A stretch of DNA of 64,000 bases from Thermogemmatispora tikiterensis (GCF_003268475.1 NZ_MCIF01000002.1:2028259-2092258), one strand, 5' to 3'; positions 53,881 through 62,570 are shown, numbered from the stretch's first letter. Program-made: numbers and translations. Notes: a model not told the origin generated them from the letters alone.

Positions 53881-53919
53881 AAAACAAAGAGGCTCTTCTG
53901 ACGGTATCAGAAGAGCCTC
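53881..53919 (-). terminator. Strong terminator of the PDH operon
   Basis: A perfect 13-bp inverted repeat, GAGGCTCTTCTGA (53889-53901) / TCAGAAGAGCCTC (53907-53919), loop of 5, followed on the minus strand by TTTGTTTT (53888-53881). About 70 bp past the E2 stop. Confidence 0.9.
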
Positions 53920-53989
53920 CTGGCAGCGCCCAGGCCAAGATAGGGCGGGCGCCCACCTGTGTTATCGATCGCTGAGGCTTGTCACAGCC

Positions 53990-55339
53990 TCATCCGAGCA
54001 GGCTAAACGGATTCTGCAGCAAACGCTTGACCTCCTGCAAGAAGCGCGCCACCGTCGCCCCATAGAGGATACGATGATCTGCCGAGACCGTGACATGCAT
54101 CATATCGCGCAGCACAGGCTGATCATCGATAGGAACAAAAGTACGCCGCACGGAGGCCACCGCCATAATGGCCGCTTCGGGCGGATTGATCACAGCGATG
54201 AACTCGCTGACATCAAGCATGCCCATATTGGAAATTGAGAAGGTACCACCCGAAAGATCAGCTGGTGTCAGCTTTCCAGCGTGGGCCTTCTCAATCAAAG
54301 CCCGCGCCTCACGAGCAATAGTGCGCACCCCTTTGAGATTGGCATCCCGAATAACCGGCACCACCAGGCCATTGGGAATATCCACCGCGATACCAATATT
54401 GATAGCCTGATGACGCACAAACTGGCCATCGCGATAGGAGCTGTTGACCTCGGGGAACTTCTCCAGAGCCAGAGCACAGGCTTTAATGATCAGATCATTG
54501 ACCGAGACTTTAACACCGCCCTCACCAGCGCTCTCGTTGAGCTGGCGGCGCAGCGCCAGAGCCTCCGTCATATCGATCTCAGTACTGACATAGAAATGCG
54601 GGATCGCCTGCTTCGACTCAGTCAGGCGCCGTGCGATCGTCGCTTGCATACGCGAGAGCGGCACCAGCTCCTCAGCAGGAGCCGCCCCGACCTCAGCGGC
54701 GGCAGCGGGCGCAGCGACTGAAGGTGCTGGGGCGGCTTCCGCCGGAGCAGTCACCGTCGCCGCCCGATGGCTTTCAAGGAAAGCCTCGATATCATCGCGC
54801 ACGATACGCCCACCAGGGCCAGAGCCACGGATCTGACGCAGGTCGATATTGTGCTCCTCAGCCAGGCGACGGGCCAACGGCGAGGCCTTGATGACGCGAT
54901 CTCCATTCTCATGACCAACCGGCGCAGTCGGTGGGGGTACCTCAACCGGCGCTGCGGTCCGCTGCCGCGACGATGATGCCTCCTGAGAGACCTCTGCCCC
55001 AGAGCCGCCGCTACCGGTGGTACCACTACCCGCCGCAGAGGAAGCAGTCGTTGCCTGGGGAACTGGGCGCGCTGCGCTCACCCCTGCCTGGTCAGCAACA
55101 CCTGCCCCACTTCCAATCAGCGCAATCACCTGACCGATCGGGGCGCTTTCCCCTTCCTGGACCAGGATCTTTTCCAAGACCCCGCTCTCGTAGGCCTGCA
55201 GCTCCATCGTCGCCTTATCGGTCTCGATCTCAGCGAGCACATCTCCCCGCTCAACGCGATCGCCAGGTTTCTTTAACCAGCGGGCAATCGTCCCCTCCTG
55301 CATCGTATCGCTGAGCCGGGGCATAGTCACCTCAGGCAT
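53990..55339 (-). CDS. 2-oxoacid (pyruvate) dehydrogenase complex, E2 dihydrolipoyl acyltransferase
   Basis: 449 aa. One lipoyl domain at residues 1-80 with the swinging Lys in ETDKATMEL (about residue 43); a Ala/Thr/Gly/Pro linker; the E1/E3-binding PSBD at about 140-180 (IKASPLARRLAEEHNIDLRQIRGSG); the acyltransferase core from about 215. The active-site motif is DHRILYGA: the catalytic His is there, but the usual Asp of DHR-x-x-DGA is Tyr, as in cyanobacterial and plastid E2 proteins. ATG at 55339 follows AGGAGGG and overlaps the E1beta stop by 8 bp. No E3 gene is in the window. Confidence 0.93.
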   Translation of the reverse strand: MPEVTMPRLSDTMQEGTIARWLKKPGDRVERGDVLAEIETDKATMELQAYESGVLEKILVQEGESAPIGQVIALIGSGAGVADQAGVSAARPVPQATTASSAAGSGTTGSGGSGAEVSQEASSSRQRTAAPVEVPPPTAPVGHENGDRVIKASPLARRLAEEHNIDLRQIRGSGPGGRIVRDDIEAFLESHRAATVTAPAEAAPAPSVAAPAAAAEVGAAPAEELVPLSRMQATIARRLTESKQAIPHFYVSTEIDMTEALALRRQLNESAGEGGVKVSVNDLIIKACALALEKFPEVNSSYRDGQFVRHQAINIGIAVDIPNGLVVPVIRDANLKGVRTIAREARALIEKAHAGKLTPADLSGGTFSISNMGMLDVSEFIAVINPPEAAIMAVASVRRTFVPIDDQPVLRDMMHVTVSADHRILYGATVARFLQEVKRLLQNPFSLLG

Positions 55340-56333
55340 AGACGACCCTCCTCTTGCGAATAGCCAGGCGATCGACCGCCTCCACCAGCTGCCGCGCACT
55401 TGGCAAAGCCGCCTGCTCTAGCGGCTTCGAATAGGGGAGCGGTACCTCAGCACCAGCAACGCGCTGAATGGGCGCATCTAGATAATCAAAGGCTTCCTCC
55501 TGAAGAGTGGCCGCCAGCTCGGCCCCCACCCCATAAGAGCGCCAGTCTTCCTCAAAAATGATAGCTCGGTTGGTCTTCTTGACCGAATTGACAATTGTCT
55601 CATGGTCAAGCGGACGCAAGGAACGCACGTCAACCACCTCGACGCTGAGCTGGCGCTCCTGCTCCAGCCGCCGGGCAACATCAAGAGCCACCACCGCCAT
55701 GCGCGAGTAGCTGATGATGGTCAGATCATGGCCCTCCTTCATGACCCGAGCCTTGCCAAAGGGGATGGTGTAATCCCCATCGGGTACCTCGCCACGCGTA
55801 TTGTAAAGCGCCAGATTCTCCAGGAAGAGCACCGGGTTGTCGTCACGCACAGCGGTCCGCAACAGACCTCGGGCATCCGCCGGCGTGGAGGGCGCGACCA
55901 CCTTGAGGCCAGGAACATGAGCAAACCAGACCTCCAGATTCTGCGAGTGGGTCGCCGAGAGCTGCTGACCACCACCGCCCGGAGTGCGGATCACCAGAGG
56001 AACCGGGCACTGACCGCCGAACATATAATAGATCTTGGCCGCATGGTTGACGATCTCATCCATCGCGAGGGCAATGAAGTTGATCGTCATGATCTCCACG
56101 ATTGGGCGCAAACCAAGCATGGCGGCCCCGATCGCCAGCCCCACAAAGCCATTCTCACAGATCGGCGTATCAACCACACGCTTCGGACCAAACTCCTGGA
56201 GGAGGCCGGCGGTGATCTTGTAAGAACCCTCGAAACGCCCGATCTCCTCGCCGATCAGAAAAACATTCTCATCACGTAGCAGCTCCTCGCGCAGCGTATC
56301 ATGTAGCGCCTGGCGATAGGTTATCTCGGCCAT
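55332..56333 (-). CDS. pdhB: 2-oxoacid (pyruvate) dehydrogenase E1 component, beta subunit
   Basis: 333-aa E1beta. It forms the alpha2beta2 thiamine-diphosphate enzyme with the upstream gene product. Typical stretches: MAEITYRQALHDTLREELLRDENVFLIGEEIGRFEGSYKITAGL, FPKRVVDTPICENGFVGLAIGAAM-like segment (GPKRVVDTPICENGFVGLAIG), TPGGGGQQLSATHSQNLEVWFAHVPGLKVV and the C-terminal DAPIQRVAGAEVPLPYS. Starts 2 bp after E1alpha and overlaps E2 by 8 bp, so all three are co-translated. Branched-chain or acetoin substrates are possible; pyruvate is the most likely. Confidence 0.95.
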   Translation of the reverse strand: MAEITYRQALHDTLREELLRDENVFLIGEEIGRFEGSYKITAGLLQEFGPKRVVDTPICENGFVGLAIGAAMLGLRPIVEIMTINFIALAMDEIVNHAAKIYYMFGGQCPVPLVIRTPGGGGQQLSATHSQNLEVWFAHVPGLKVVAPSTPADARGLLRTAVRDDNPVLFLENLALYNTRGEVPDGDYTIPFGKARVMKEGHDLTIISYSRMAVVALDVARRLEQERQLSVEVVDVRSLRPLDHETIVNSVKKTNRAIIFEEDWRSYGVGAELAATLQEEAFDYLDAPIQRVAGAEVPLPYSKPLEQAALPSARQLVEAVDRLAIRKRRVVYA

Positions 56334-56335
56334 AC

Positions 56336-57388
56336 TCAGCGCCCTCCCTCACCGGCATAGACAAAGTCGTAGAGTTCCTCGACCGAAGGAAGCTCGCTCT
56401 CCTCGGCGAAGCGCACCGCCTCCTCGACCTCCTGCTGCGCCCGCGTCTCCAGCTCCTGGCGCGTCGCCTCATCCATCAGCCCCGCCTCTTTGAGCCGGGT
56501 TGCATAAAGCACAATGGGGTCACGCTCGCGCCAGCGCCGTACCTCGTCTTCGGGGCGATAGCGATCAGGGTCAACCACCGAGTGACCACGGAAGCGATAG
56601 CTGACCGCCTCGATCAGGCTCGGCTCACGCTCCTCACGCGCAATACGAGCCGCCGTGCGTACAGCCTCTAAGACGGCCAGAACATCAGTGCCATCAACGC
56701 GCTCGCTACGCATATCATAGGCACAGGCCTTGCGATAAAGATCGGGGACCGCCGAGCCCTGATCAACACGCGTCCCCATGCCGTACTGATTGTTAACAAT
56801 GAGGAAGACCACCGGCAACCGATAGAGCTTGGCCAGGTTGAGCGATTCGTGGAAAGGCCCCCCATTGGTAGTGCCATCGCCCATCTGGCAGGCCACAATC
56901 TCACGTGCGCCCCGATAGGCCAGTGCAAAGGCCGCCCCCACCGCCAGCGGCAACTGCCCCCCTACAATGCCGTAGCCCCCCATGAAGCGCCGCTTGATAT
57001 CAAAGAGATGCATTGATCCCCCACGCCCAAGAGAGCAGCCAGTCTTTTTGCCGAATAGTTCGGCCATGACCACCGCAGGCGAGATGCCACGGCAGATGGC
57101 ATAGCCATGCTCGCGGTAGTTGGTATAGACGTAGTCGTCAGGCTCCAGACCGGCACAGAAGCCGACGACCGTGGCCTCTTCGCCAAGATTGAGGTGACAG
57201 TAGCCGCCGATGCGCGCACGGGTGTACATCTCACCGGCCTTCTCCTCAAAATAGCGAATAAGGACCATCTGATAATAGTAATTGAGCAGCGTTTCGCGGT
57301 CCGTTCCTGCGAGCAGCGAAGCAGGGGAGCCGGGGGTATTCGGCCCGGCCCCGTGTGCGGCTGCCTTCCGTTGCTGTCTGGTCTCCAT
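56336..57388 (-). CDS. pdhA: 2-oxoacid (pyruvate) dehydrogenase E1 component, alpha subunit
   Basis: 350-aa E1alpha. The thiamine-diphosphate motif is GDGTTNGGPFHESLNLAKLYRLP (G-D-G ... N, about residues 165-187), preceded by GGSMHLFD and GYGIVGGQLPLAVGAAFA. The phosphorylation-loop-like RFRGHSVVDPDRYR lies near 270. The ordering E1alpha-E1beta-E2 as one operon is the common Gram-positive/Chloroflexota form. ATG at 57388; the first 25 residues are variable. Confidence 0.95.
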   Translation of the reverse strand: METRQQRKAAAHGAGPNTPGSPASLLAGTDRETLLNYYYQMVLIRYFEEKAGEMYTRARIGGYCHLNLGEEATVVGFCAGLEPDDYVYTNYREHGYAICRGISPAVVMAELFGKKTGCSLGRGGSMHLFDIKRRFMGGYGIVGGQLPLAVGAAFALAYRGAREIVACQMGDGTTNGGPFHESLNLAKLYRLPVVFLIVNNQYGMGTRVDQGSAVPDLYRKACAYDMRSERVDGTDVLAVLEAVRTAARIAREEREPSLIEAVSYRFRGHSVVDPDRYRPEDEVRRWRERDPIVLYATRLKEAGLMDEATRQELETRAQQEVEEAVRFAEESELPSVEELYDFVYAGEGGR

Positions 57389-57546
57389 AGGTACACTACT
57401 TCTTCTTTCTGGCTAATCGACACTGCCTCAACAAGATGAGCTTGACTGCTAGCGATCCAATCGCCCTGATGAGCCGGAACAAGGAAGAGCACAGAGCCAG
57501 CGCCGTACTGCTGCCTGGGCGTCGTTCTTACCAGACAAGCAGACGC

Positions 57547-58017
57547 CTAGAAACCAGGAGGAGCTGGCTCGGCTGGCGCCACCATCTGAGGCGCTGCACA
57601 GCGAGGGCAGCACTCCGGCGGTGCTTCGCCAGGCGCCACCTCGCCACATACCGGACAGGTCCAGCGCGTCGCCACCTCCCTGACCAGATCAGCGCGGCTC
57701 ACGATGCCCACCAGCCGCCCCTCGCGCAGCACCGGCAAGCGCCGAACACGCCGATTGACAAGCAGCTGGGCAACATCCTCCAGATCGGTCTCCTCGCTGA
57801 CACTGATCAGACCACGGGTCATAATCTCTCGCACAAAGCGACCCTGACGCGCCAATACATCGTGCTCAGTGACAAGACCGGTGATCATCCCCTCTTCATT
57901 GACCACGGGTAACCCACTGACTCGATGGCACGCCATCAGGGCTGCCGCCTGCTGTCGCGTCTGGTCCTCACGGACAGTTACCACCCGTGTGGTCATAACA
58001 TCTTTGACTTTTCTCAT
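57547..58017 (-). CDS. CBS-pair protein with C-terminal zinc ribbon
   Basis: 156 aa. Two CBS motifs form one Bateman module: VKDVMTTRVVTVREDQTRQQAAALMACHRVSGLPVVN (residues 4-40) and VREIMTRGLISVSEETDLEDVAQLLVNRRVRRLPVLREG (62-100). Such modules bind adenosine nucleotides and sense energy charge. A zinc-ribbon-like tail follows, WTCPVCGEVAPGEAPPECCPRCAAP (about 118-142), with C-x2-C and C-x2-C pairs; CBS proteins rarely carry one. It lies 158 bp upstream of the PDH operon, on the same strand, but with no visible coupling. Confidence 0.85.
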   Translation of the reverse strand: MRKVKDVMTTRVVTVREDQTRQQAAALMACHRVSGLPVVNEEGMITGLVTEHDVLARQGRFVREIMTRGLISVSEETDLEDVAQLLVNRRVRRLPVLREGRLVGIVSRADLVREVATRWTCPVCGEVAPGEAPPECCPRCAAPQMVAPAEPAPPGF

Positions 58018-58579
58018 CGCCTGTCATCTCCTCTGAGCTTCCAGTCTGCAGGAGTACTGTGTTCCTCACCGACAGACAGAATATCTCATCCTCTTGCAGG
58101 CGATGTACTTCTTCTCTGAACCCTCTGTTGAACTGCTCTTCTGTTCCTTCTTGCTACTCGACTCTTTCAGCGCCTGCCGCCGTCGGCTCCTGTCACGCGC
58201 CGTCCGATAGCCTGCGATTCGTTGACGGGCATTACCCTGCCTGCAAAGCAGGAGTCGGGCAGCGACAGGCCTGTTTCCTGGCAACCTCCCGCTACTCTTG
58301 AGTAGGTACTCACCACCTTGTCTGATTGGCCAATTGGTCTGCCTGTAACCTCAGTTAGCCAGCTAACGACTCGCTTCCCCTCCTCTGGCACACACTGCCC
58401 CTTCGTGGCCAGAGAGGGGAAGAAGGAACCAATCGTTCTGCTGCTGTCGCTAGGCCAGGCTTCCTGCAGAACACGCTTATCAGAACCAGCTATCTCGTCA
58501 GCGGGACGTCCTTCCGGTTCCGGCTAATTTCCTCGCCTACAGACAGAGGCGGCGCTCCTCGCTTTTCCTCTTTATCTTA
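58018..58579. other. Intergenic region without gene
   Basis: About 560 bp. Frames on both strands are short, low-quality and overlap; no hairpin, promoter or RNA gene was recognised. Confidence 0.3.
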
Positions 58580-59785
58580 TCACGCTCTCTCCGCTTTGAC
58601 GAGGGCTGAACGATCCAGCGAGCTGACAGAGACAAACCCACTCAGGGCCAGCGTGAGATCCAGATCGGCCAGCATATTCTGCAAGACCTCGCGCACACCA
58701 GCCTCCCCTCCCACAGCCAGCCCCCAAATATAGGGGCGCCCCAGCAAGACGGCCCGCGCCCCCAGCGCCACCGCCTTGACAATATCAGCCCCCTGACGAA
58801 TGCCGCTGTCAAACAGCACGGGAATCCGTCCGGCAACGGCCTCCACTACTCCCGGCAATGCCTCCAGCGCAGCAATGGCCCCCGCAACCTGGCGTCCCCC
58901 GTGATTGGAGACAATCACGCCGTCGACACCGCACTCCACCGCCCGGCGCGCATCATCAGGGTGAAGAATCCCTTTGAGCAAGACGGGCAGTTGCGTATGT
59001 TGGCGAAGGAAAGCGAGATCTTCCCACTGGAGTGTCAGATGGCCGAAGCTGGAGACATACTTCTGAATAGCCGGAAATGGATTTTCTTCGGGGGTTTGTG
59101 GTAAATCGCGACGGAAGACAGGATCGCTCAGGTAGTTGGCTAGCCCCTGCGCCTGGAGAAACGGCAGATAGGCCCGCTGCAGATCTCGCGGACGCCAGCC
59201 AATCAAGCGTGTATCGAGCGTGACCACAATTGCGCCGTAGCCAGCCCGCTCAGCTCGCTGAACAAGGCTTGCACAGAACTCGGCATCGGCAGGCCAATAG
59301 AGCTGGAACCAACGCGGTCCACCGCCTGCTGCCCGAGCTACCTCCTCCAGTGTATAAGAGGAGACCGTGCTCAAAATAAAGGGAATGCCCAGCGAAGCCG
59401 CAGCCCGCGCCACTGCCAGCTCGGCCTCGGGGTGAATGATCGATTGAACACCAATTGGGGCAAGCAACAGAGGCGCTGGTAGGCGCAGTCCCAACAGCTC
59501 GACGCTGAGATCACGCTGGGCAATATTGCCCAGCATACGCGGGACGATGGACCAGCGCTGAAAAGCAGCAAGGTTAGCCTGCATGGTATCCTCAGCGCCA
59601 GCACCCCCAGCCACGTAGTCATAAGCCTCGGGGCTTAGGCGCTCTTTGGCACGCCGCTCCAGCTCCTGCACATCCAGAGGCAAGGCCGGAAGCTGTCCCT
59701 GTAGCCCCGCCATGTAGATTTGAAACTGGCGTTCGCTGCCATAGGGCGGCGAGACATGGTCGCCCTCGTGGGGAGTCTCTGACAT
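58580..59785 (-). CDS. FMN-dependent alpha-hydroxy-acid oxidase (lactate 2-monooxygenase-like)
   Basis: 401-aa FMN TIM barrel that oxidises L-2-hydroxy acids such as lactate to the keto acid. Features: the YDYVAGGAGAEDTMQANLAAF start, PLLLAPIGVQSIIHPEAELAVARAA, FQLYWPAD, VTLDTRLIGWRPRDL, LKGILHPDDARRAVECGVDGVIVSNHGGRQ (catalytic-site SNHGGRQ, near 295-301), LFDSGIRQGADIVKAVALGARAVLLGRPY (FMN phosphate). Length and the domain order resemble lactate 2-monooxygenase/lactate oxidase. The pyruvate made could feed the PDH operon nearby, but no co-regulation is visible. Confidence 0.92.
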   Translation of the reverse strand: MSETPHEGDHVSPPYGSERQFQIYMAGLQGQLPALPLDVQELERRAKERLSPEAYDYVAGGAGAEDTMQANLAAFQRWSIVPRMLGNIAQRDLSVELLGLRLPAPLLLAPIGVQSIIHPEAELAVARAAASLGIPFILSTVSSYTLEEVARAAGGGPRWFQLYWPADAEFCASLVQRAERAGYGAIVVTLDTRLIGWRPRDLQRAYLPFLQAQGLANYLSDPVFRRDLPQTPEENPFPAIQKYVSSFGHLTLQWEDLAFLRQHTQLPVLLKGILHPDDARRAVECGVDGVIVSNHGGRQVAGAIAALEALPGVVEAVAGRIPVLFDSGIRQGADIVKAVALGARAVLLGRPYIWGLAVGGEAGVREVLQNMLADLDLTLALSGFVSVSSLDRSALVKAERA

Positions 59786-59938
59786 CGCGGCTCTGTCCTT
59801 TCCTTCCCTGGGGATTGCTGCAAGGCCGTTTCCTCTTCATTGTACCATGTCAGACTCTGCTGTTGAAAGCGGCAAAGAGGACGAACAAGAGAGCATTGAA
59901 AGGGGCATCCCCTGGTCCCGCCCCGACCGGGCTGGAGC

Positions 59939-60616
59939 TCAGTGCTCAGTGATCAGATCGATCTCAAAGCAGCACTGCGGTCGCTCTGCGCAGCAACAAC
60001 AGGCCCGCACGGGCAAAGCAGTCAACTCAGCCAACAGCGCTTCAACCAGCAGACAGAGACGGGGATGAGAGGGGATCAGCGCAGCCAGTGGACAGCTCGC
60101 GGCACGTAGACGAGCCTGGCTGCCAGAACAATCGCTCAGATCCTCCACCCCTACCTCTAGCTCAGCTAAAGCCCCGAGTTCGTTGAGCACCGCCACCGCC
60201 CAACGCACGCGACTCAGCGGCTCGCTCGACCGACTTTGCTCATTGGCTCGCCAGCGCTGTGCCAGGCGCTGGCCGATAGTCCGCAGGAGTCGCTCTAGCT
60301 CCGCGGCAGGGAGCTGCTCGGTCAGTAACTCAAGGAGCGCATCGAGGGTTGGCAGGTAGGCACGCGGAAAGAGAGGATCGGCAGCCGGAGCCAGCTCGTA
60401 AAGGTAAGCCGGCTTCCCTTGAGCAGCACGCCGCTCTCCCCGTTGGACAACAAAGCCATCACGCTCCAGCGCCGCCAAGTGAGCACGCACGGCATTATCG
60501 GTCAGCCCTAGCTCCCGGGCCAATTCTTCAACTGTAGCCCCCTGGCGAGAGAGCAAAGCCACAATGCGCCCGCGCGTGCTCCTGAAAAAGCGCCGCTGCG
60601 CCTGATTGCCAGTCAT
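59939..60616 (-). CDS. SufR/ArsR-like HTH regulator with C-terminal Cys cluster
   Basis: 225-aa transcription factor. HTH at residues 12-65 (STRGRIVALLSRQGATVEELARELGLTDNAVRAHLAALERDGFV) with a wing (RRAAQGKPAYLYEL). The C-terminal half has the layout of SufR-type Fe-S-binding regulators: ASCPLAALI, then CLLVEALLAEL and finally VRACCCCAERPQCCFEI, giving seven Cys in the last 35 residues. An iron-sulfur or metal-sensing role is likely; SufR orthology is inferred. The promoter region to its left in transcription is shared with a small unit on the plus strand. Confidence 0.82.
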   Translation of the reverse strand: MTGNQAQRRFFRSTRGRIVALLSRQGATVEELARELGLTDNAVRAHLAALERDGFVVQRGERRAAQGKPAYLYELAPAADPLFPRAYLPTLDALLELLTEQLPAAELERLLRTIGQRLAQRWRANEQSRSSEPLSRVRWAVAVLNELGALAELEVGVEDLSDCSGSQARLRAASCPLAALIPSHPRLCLLVEALLAELTALPVRACCCCAERPQCCFEIDLITEH

Positions 60617-60715
60617 CGGTCTTGCACTTCCTGATCGAGAGGAAAAACAATTAGCGCTTGCTTTGCCTCAGTTTAACAGAGAGCCAGCCTTATGTCAATA
60701 AATTCTTTGACTTTC

Positions 60716-60744
60716 TTGACTTTCCCGAGCGAGTATGGTATATC
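60716..60744 (+). promoter_or_regulatory. Promoter, plus strand, divergent from the SufR-like gene
   Basis: TTGACT (60716-60721), spacer of 17 bp, TATATC (60739-60744); start near 60751. A second TTGACT nine bases upstream (60707-60712) gives an overlapping -35 alternative. Confidence 0.55.
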
Positions 60745-60750
60745 CAAAAG

Positions 60751-60809
60751 AGGGAGAGAGTCCTGGAAGCTGCCCGATGCGCTAGTGGACGGATCGGGCA
60801 GGCTTTTTT
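60751..60809 (+). ncRNA. Candidate small RNA or attenuated leader (about 59 nt)
   Basis: Directly after the promoter at 60716-60744 lies an intrinsic terminator: CTGCCCGAT (60770-60778) pairs perfectly with ATCGGGCAG (60793-60801), 14-nt loop, then C and six T residues (60804-60809). There is no plus-strand gene upstream that would need this terminator, so the unit would be a short RNA, or an attenuator in the leader of the DUF2231-Rieske gene starting 324 bp later at 61133. No known riboswitch class was recognised. Confidence 0.5.
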
Positions 60810-61132
60810 AGCCAAAGCACAACTGCCTGCTATCTGCTGACGCCTGTTTGCTTCCTGTACAGCAGGAGCGGCTAACCAGAGACGGAGGGGCAATGGCGAG
60901 CAACGCCAGCCGGTCGAGGCCTGGCCAGCGCACACGCTGACGTGGTCAAGGCCCACTGTATGCGGTCTTGTCAGCCATTGCCCCCCCGTTTTTCCGTGCA
61001 CAGAGACGAGAGGCGTTTGACCTGGCAACATGCAGCAAGGACGAGGGGGAAGGCCGCTCTTGAGGCCAGAGTTGGAGCATGGGCAGGTTGTCAGCCCTTG
61101 TGAAGAGAAGAGAAGAGACGAAGGAGAGCACC

Positions 61133-62041
61133 ATGAGCGACACGACGCATGAGCCGGTCCCGTCAACGACCAACATCTGGCAGTCTTTCGCCGACCGCTT
61201 TGGCGACAGTCTGCAGGCTCTGGCCCGCACGCTGACTGGAGGCACGCAGAAGCCACCACGCCTCCTGAAAAGCTTACTCAGCGGCACCTTTGGAGGTCAT
61301 CCCCTGCACCCGGCCATCACCGATATCCCGATCGGCGCCTGGACCCTGACCGCCATTCTCGACATTATCTGGCTGGCCGCACCAGCTGGCAATAGCTGGG
61401 CCGCGCGCGGGGCGCTGGTCGGAGCCATCGTTGGGTTGATCGCTGCTCTGGGAGCGCTGTTTACCGGTCTGGCCGACTGGAGCGATACCTATGGAGCTGA
61501 GCGAACGGTCGGCTTCTATCATGGCTTGCTCAACACGGCGGCTTTTCTCCTCTATCTGGTCTCATTGATCCTGCGCCTGATCTCTCCTCTGAACGAAAGC
61601 ATCGCCGCCGCCGTGCTCGGCTTCATCGGCTTCGTGGCTATTCTGGTGGCGGGCTATCTGGGCGGAGACATGGTCTTTGTGAAGGGCACCAACGTTAACC
61701 ATACTGCCTGGGAGGCGGCAGGCGAGGACTTCGAGCCGGTCCTTCCGGCAAGCAATGTCGAGGAGGGACACCTCTATCGCGTAACAGTAGCCGGTGTGCC
61801 CGTGGTACTGCTCCGTCGTGGCGAGCAGTACTATGCAATTTCAGCAACCTGCCCCCATGCTGGGGGACCTCTGGACGAAGGAACGCTGGATGGGGATGTG
61901 GTGGAATGTCCCTGGCATGGCTCACGCTTTTGCGTGCGCGATGGGCGCGTGCTGACTGGCCCGGCAACCGTGCCGGCTCCGCGCTATGCGGTACGCGTTC
62001 GCAATGGCCAGGTTGAACTACGCCGTTTGGGTGGGCACTGA
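61133..62041 (+). CDS. DUF2231 membrane domain fused to a Rieske [2Fe-2S] domain
   Basis: 302 aa. The N-terminal part has about four TM helices (residues 45-195; GHPLHPAITDIPIGAWTLTAILD is the DUF2231 signature with its His residues, then VGAIVGLIAALGALFTGLADW). The C-terminal Rieske domain (208-300) has CPHAGGPLDEG and CPWHGSRF, giving two Cys and two His ligands for the cluster, and the rest of the ferredoxin-type Rieske pattern (HLYRVTVAGVPVVLLRRG). An electron-transfer membrane protein; its partner is unknown. The start ATG 61133 (AAGGAGAG upstream) is chosen over an in-frame ATG at 61079. Confidence 0.9.
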   Translation: MSDTTHEPVPSTTNIWQSFADRFGDSLQALARTLTGGTQKPPRLLKSLLSGTFGGHPLHPAITDIPIGAWTLTAILDIIWLAAPAGNSWAARGALVGAIVGLIAALGALFTGLADWSDTYGAERTVGFYHGLLNTAAFLLYLVSLILRLISPLNESIAAAVLGFIGFVAILVAGYLGGDMVFVKGTNVNHTAWEAAGEDFEPVLPASNVEEGHLYRVTVAGVPVVLLRRGEQYYAISATCPHAGGPLDEGTLDGDVVECPWHGSRFCVRDGRVLTGPATVPAPRYAVRVRNGQVELRRLGGH

Positions 62042-62114
62042 TCAGAGAGACAGGAGCCTTCTGCGAGCAACCCCTGATGCCAGGATAGTCCCCGGTGCCA
62101 TTTTCCACACAAAA

Positions 62115-62141
62115 GGACCCGAGAGAGATACCCTCGGGTCC
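62115..62141 (-). terminator. Bidirectional terminator between converging genes
   Basis: GGACCCGAG (62115-62123) / CTCGGGTCC (62133-62141), perfect 9 bp with 9-nt loop. Minus-strand side is followed by TTTTGTGTGG, favouring termination of the HTH gene at 62194-62442; the plus side, after the Rieske gene, has only a weak T-run. Confidence 0.7.
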
Positions 62142-62193
62142 AGCTTGTTTCTGTGGTCAGATCACCGCACAACCGCCGCTGATCCGACCCGCT

Positions 62194-62442
62194 TTACGAC
62201 GCGGCAGTCGCGGGCGTGTTGAGCAACTCGTCCAGCGTATTCTTCTTGACACGATAGACTTCGCGCTTGCCCTTGTGCGGCAAGGTAATGGCCTGCAGGG
62301 CACCGGTCTTGATCCAGCGGCGCACCGTGGTGTCATCAACACGCAGGCGCTTCGCTACCTCGCTGACAGTGAGCAGCTCTGTCGTATACTCTTCACGAGA
62401 ATCGCGCTCGCGATCCACAACTGCACTTTCCCGACGAGCCAT
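62194..62442 (-). CDS. Excisionase/MerR-like HTH protein
   Basis: 82-aa DNA-binding protein with the HTH_17 (excisionase family) signature LTVSEVAKRLRVDDTTVRRWIKTGALQAITL at residues 24-54, a beta-wing (GKREVYRVKKNTLDELL) and a short tail. Such small proteins act as regulators, or as directionality factors for mobile elements. No integrase is in the window, so a chromosomal role is more likely. ATG at 62442; good separation from its neighbours. Confidence 0.8.
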   Translation of the reverse strand: MARRESAVVDRERDSREEYTTELLTVSEVAKRLRVDDTTVRRWIKTGALQAITLPHKGKREVYRVKKNTLDELLNTPATAAS

Positions 62443-62518
62443 AGGTTTCCCTCTCCTCTCTACTGAATTCGATCGGATTACAGTCCCAGGCAGTTCGCCT
62501 GGAGCGTTCTATCATTTC

Positions 62519-62570
62519 CAGCTAATATGAGTAAAACACTCCTCTATTAAGAGGAACTGTGAATTAGCTG
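62519..62570. repeat. Nested inverted repeat
   Basis: CAGCTAAT (62519-62526) pairs with ATTAGCTG (62563-62570); between them CCTCT/AGAGG forms an inner stem with an ATTA-type loop (62541-62554). Could be an operator pair for the HTH gene to its left, whose 5' end is 77 bp away, or a cruciform. Confidence 0.45.

Noticed and set aside
60658..60840. 60-codon plus-strand ORF over the promoter-terminator unit
   Set aside because: It would span its own promoter and the terminator; no ribosome binding site.
62194..62442. Excisionase of a mobile element
   Set aside because: The HTH type fits, but there is no integrase or att-like repeat nearby; called a regulator instead.
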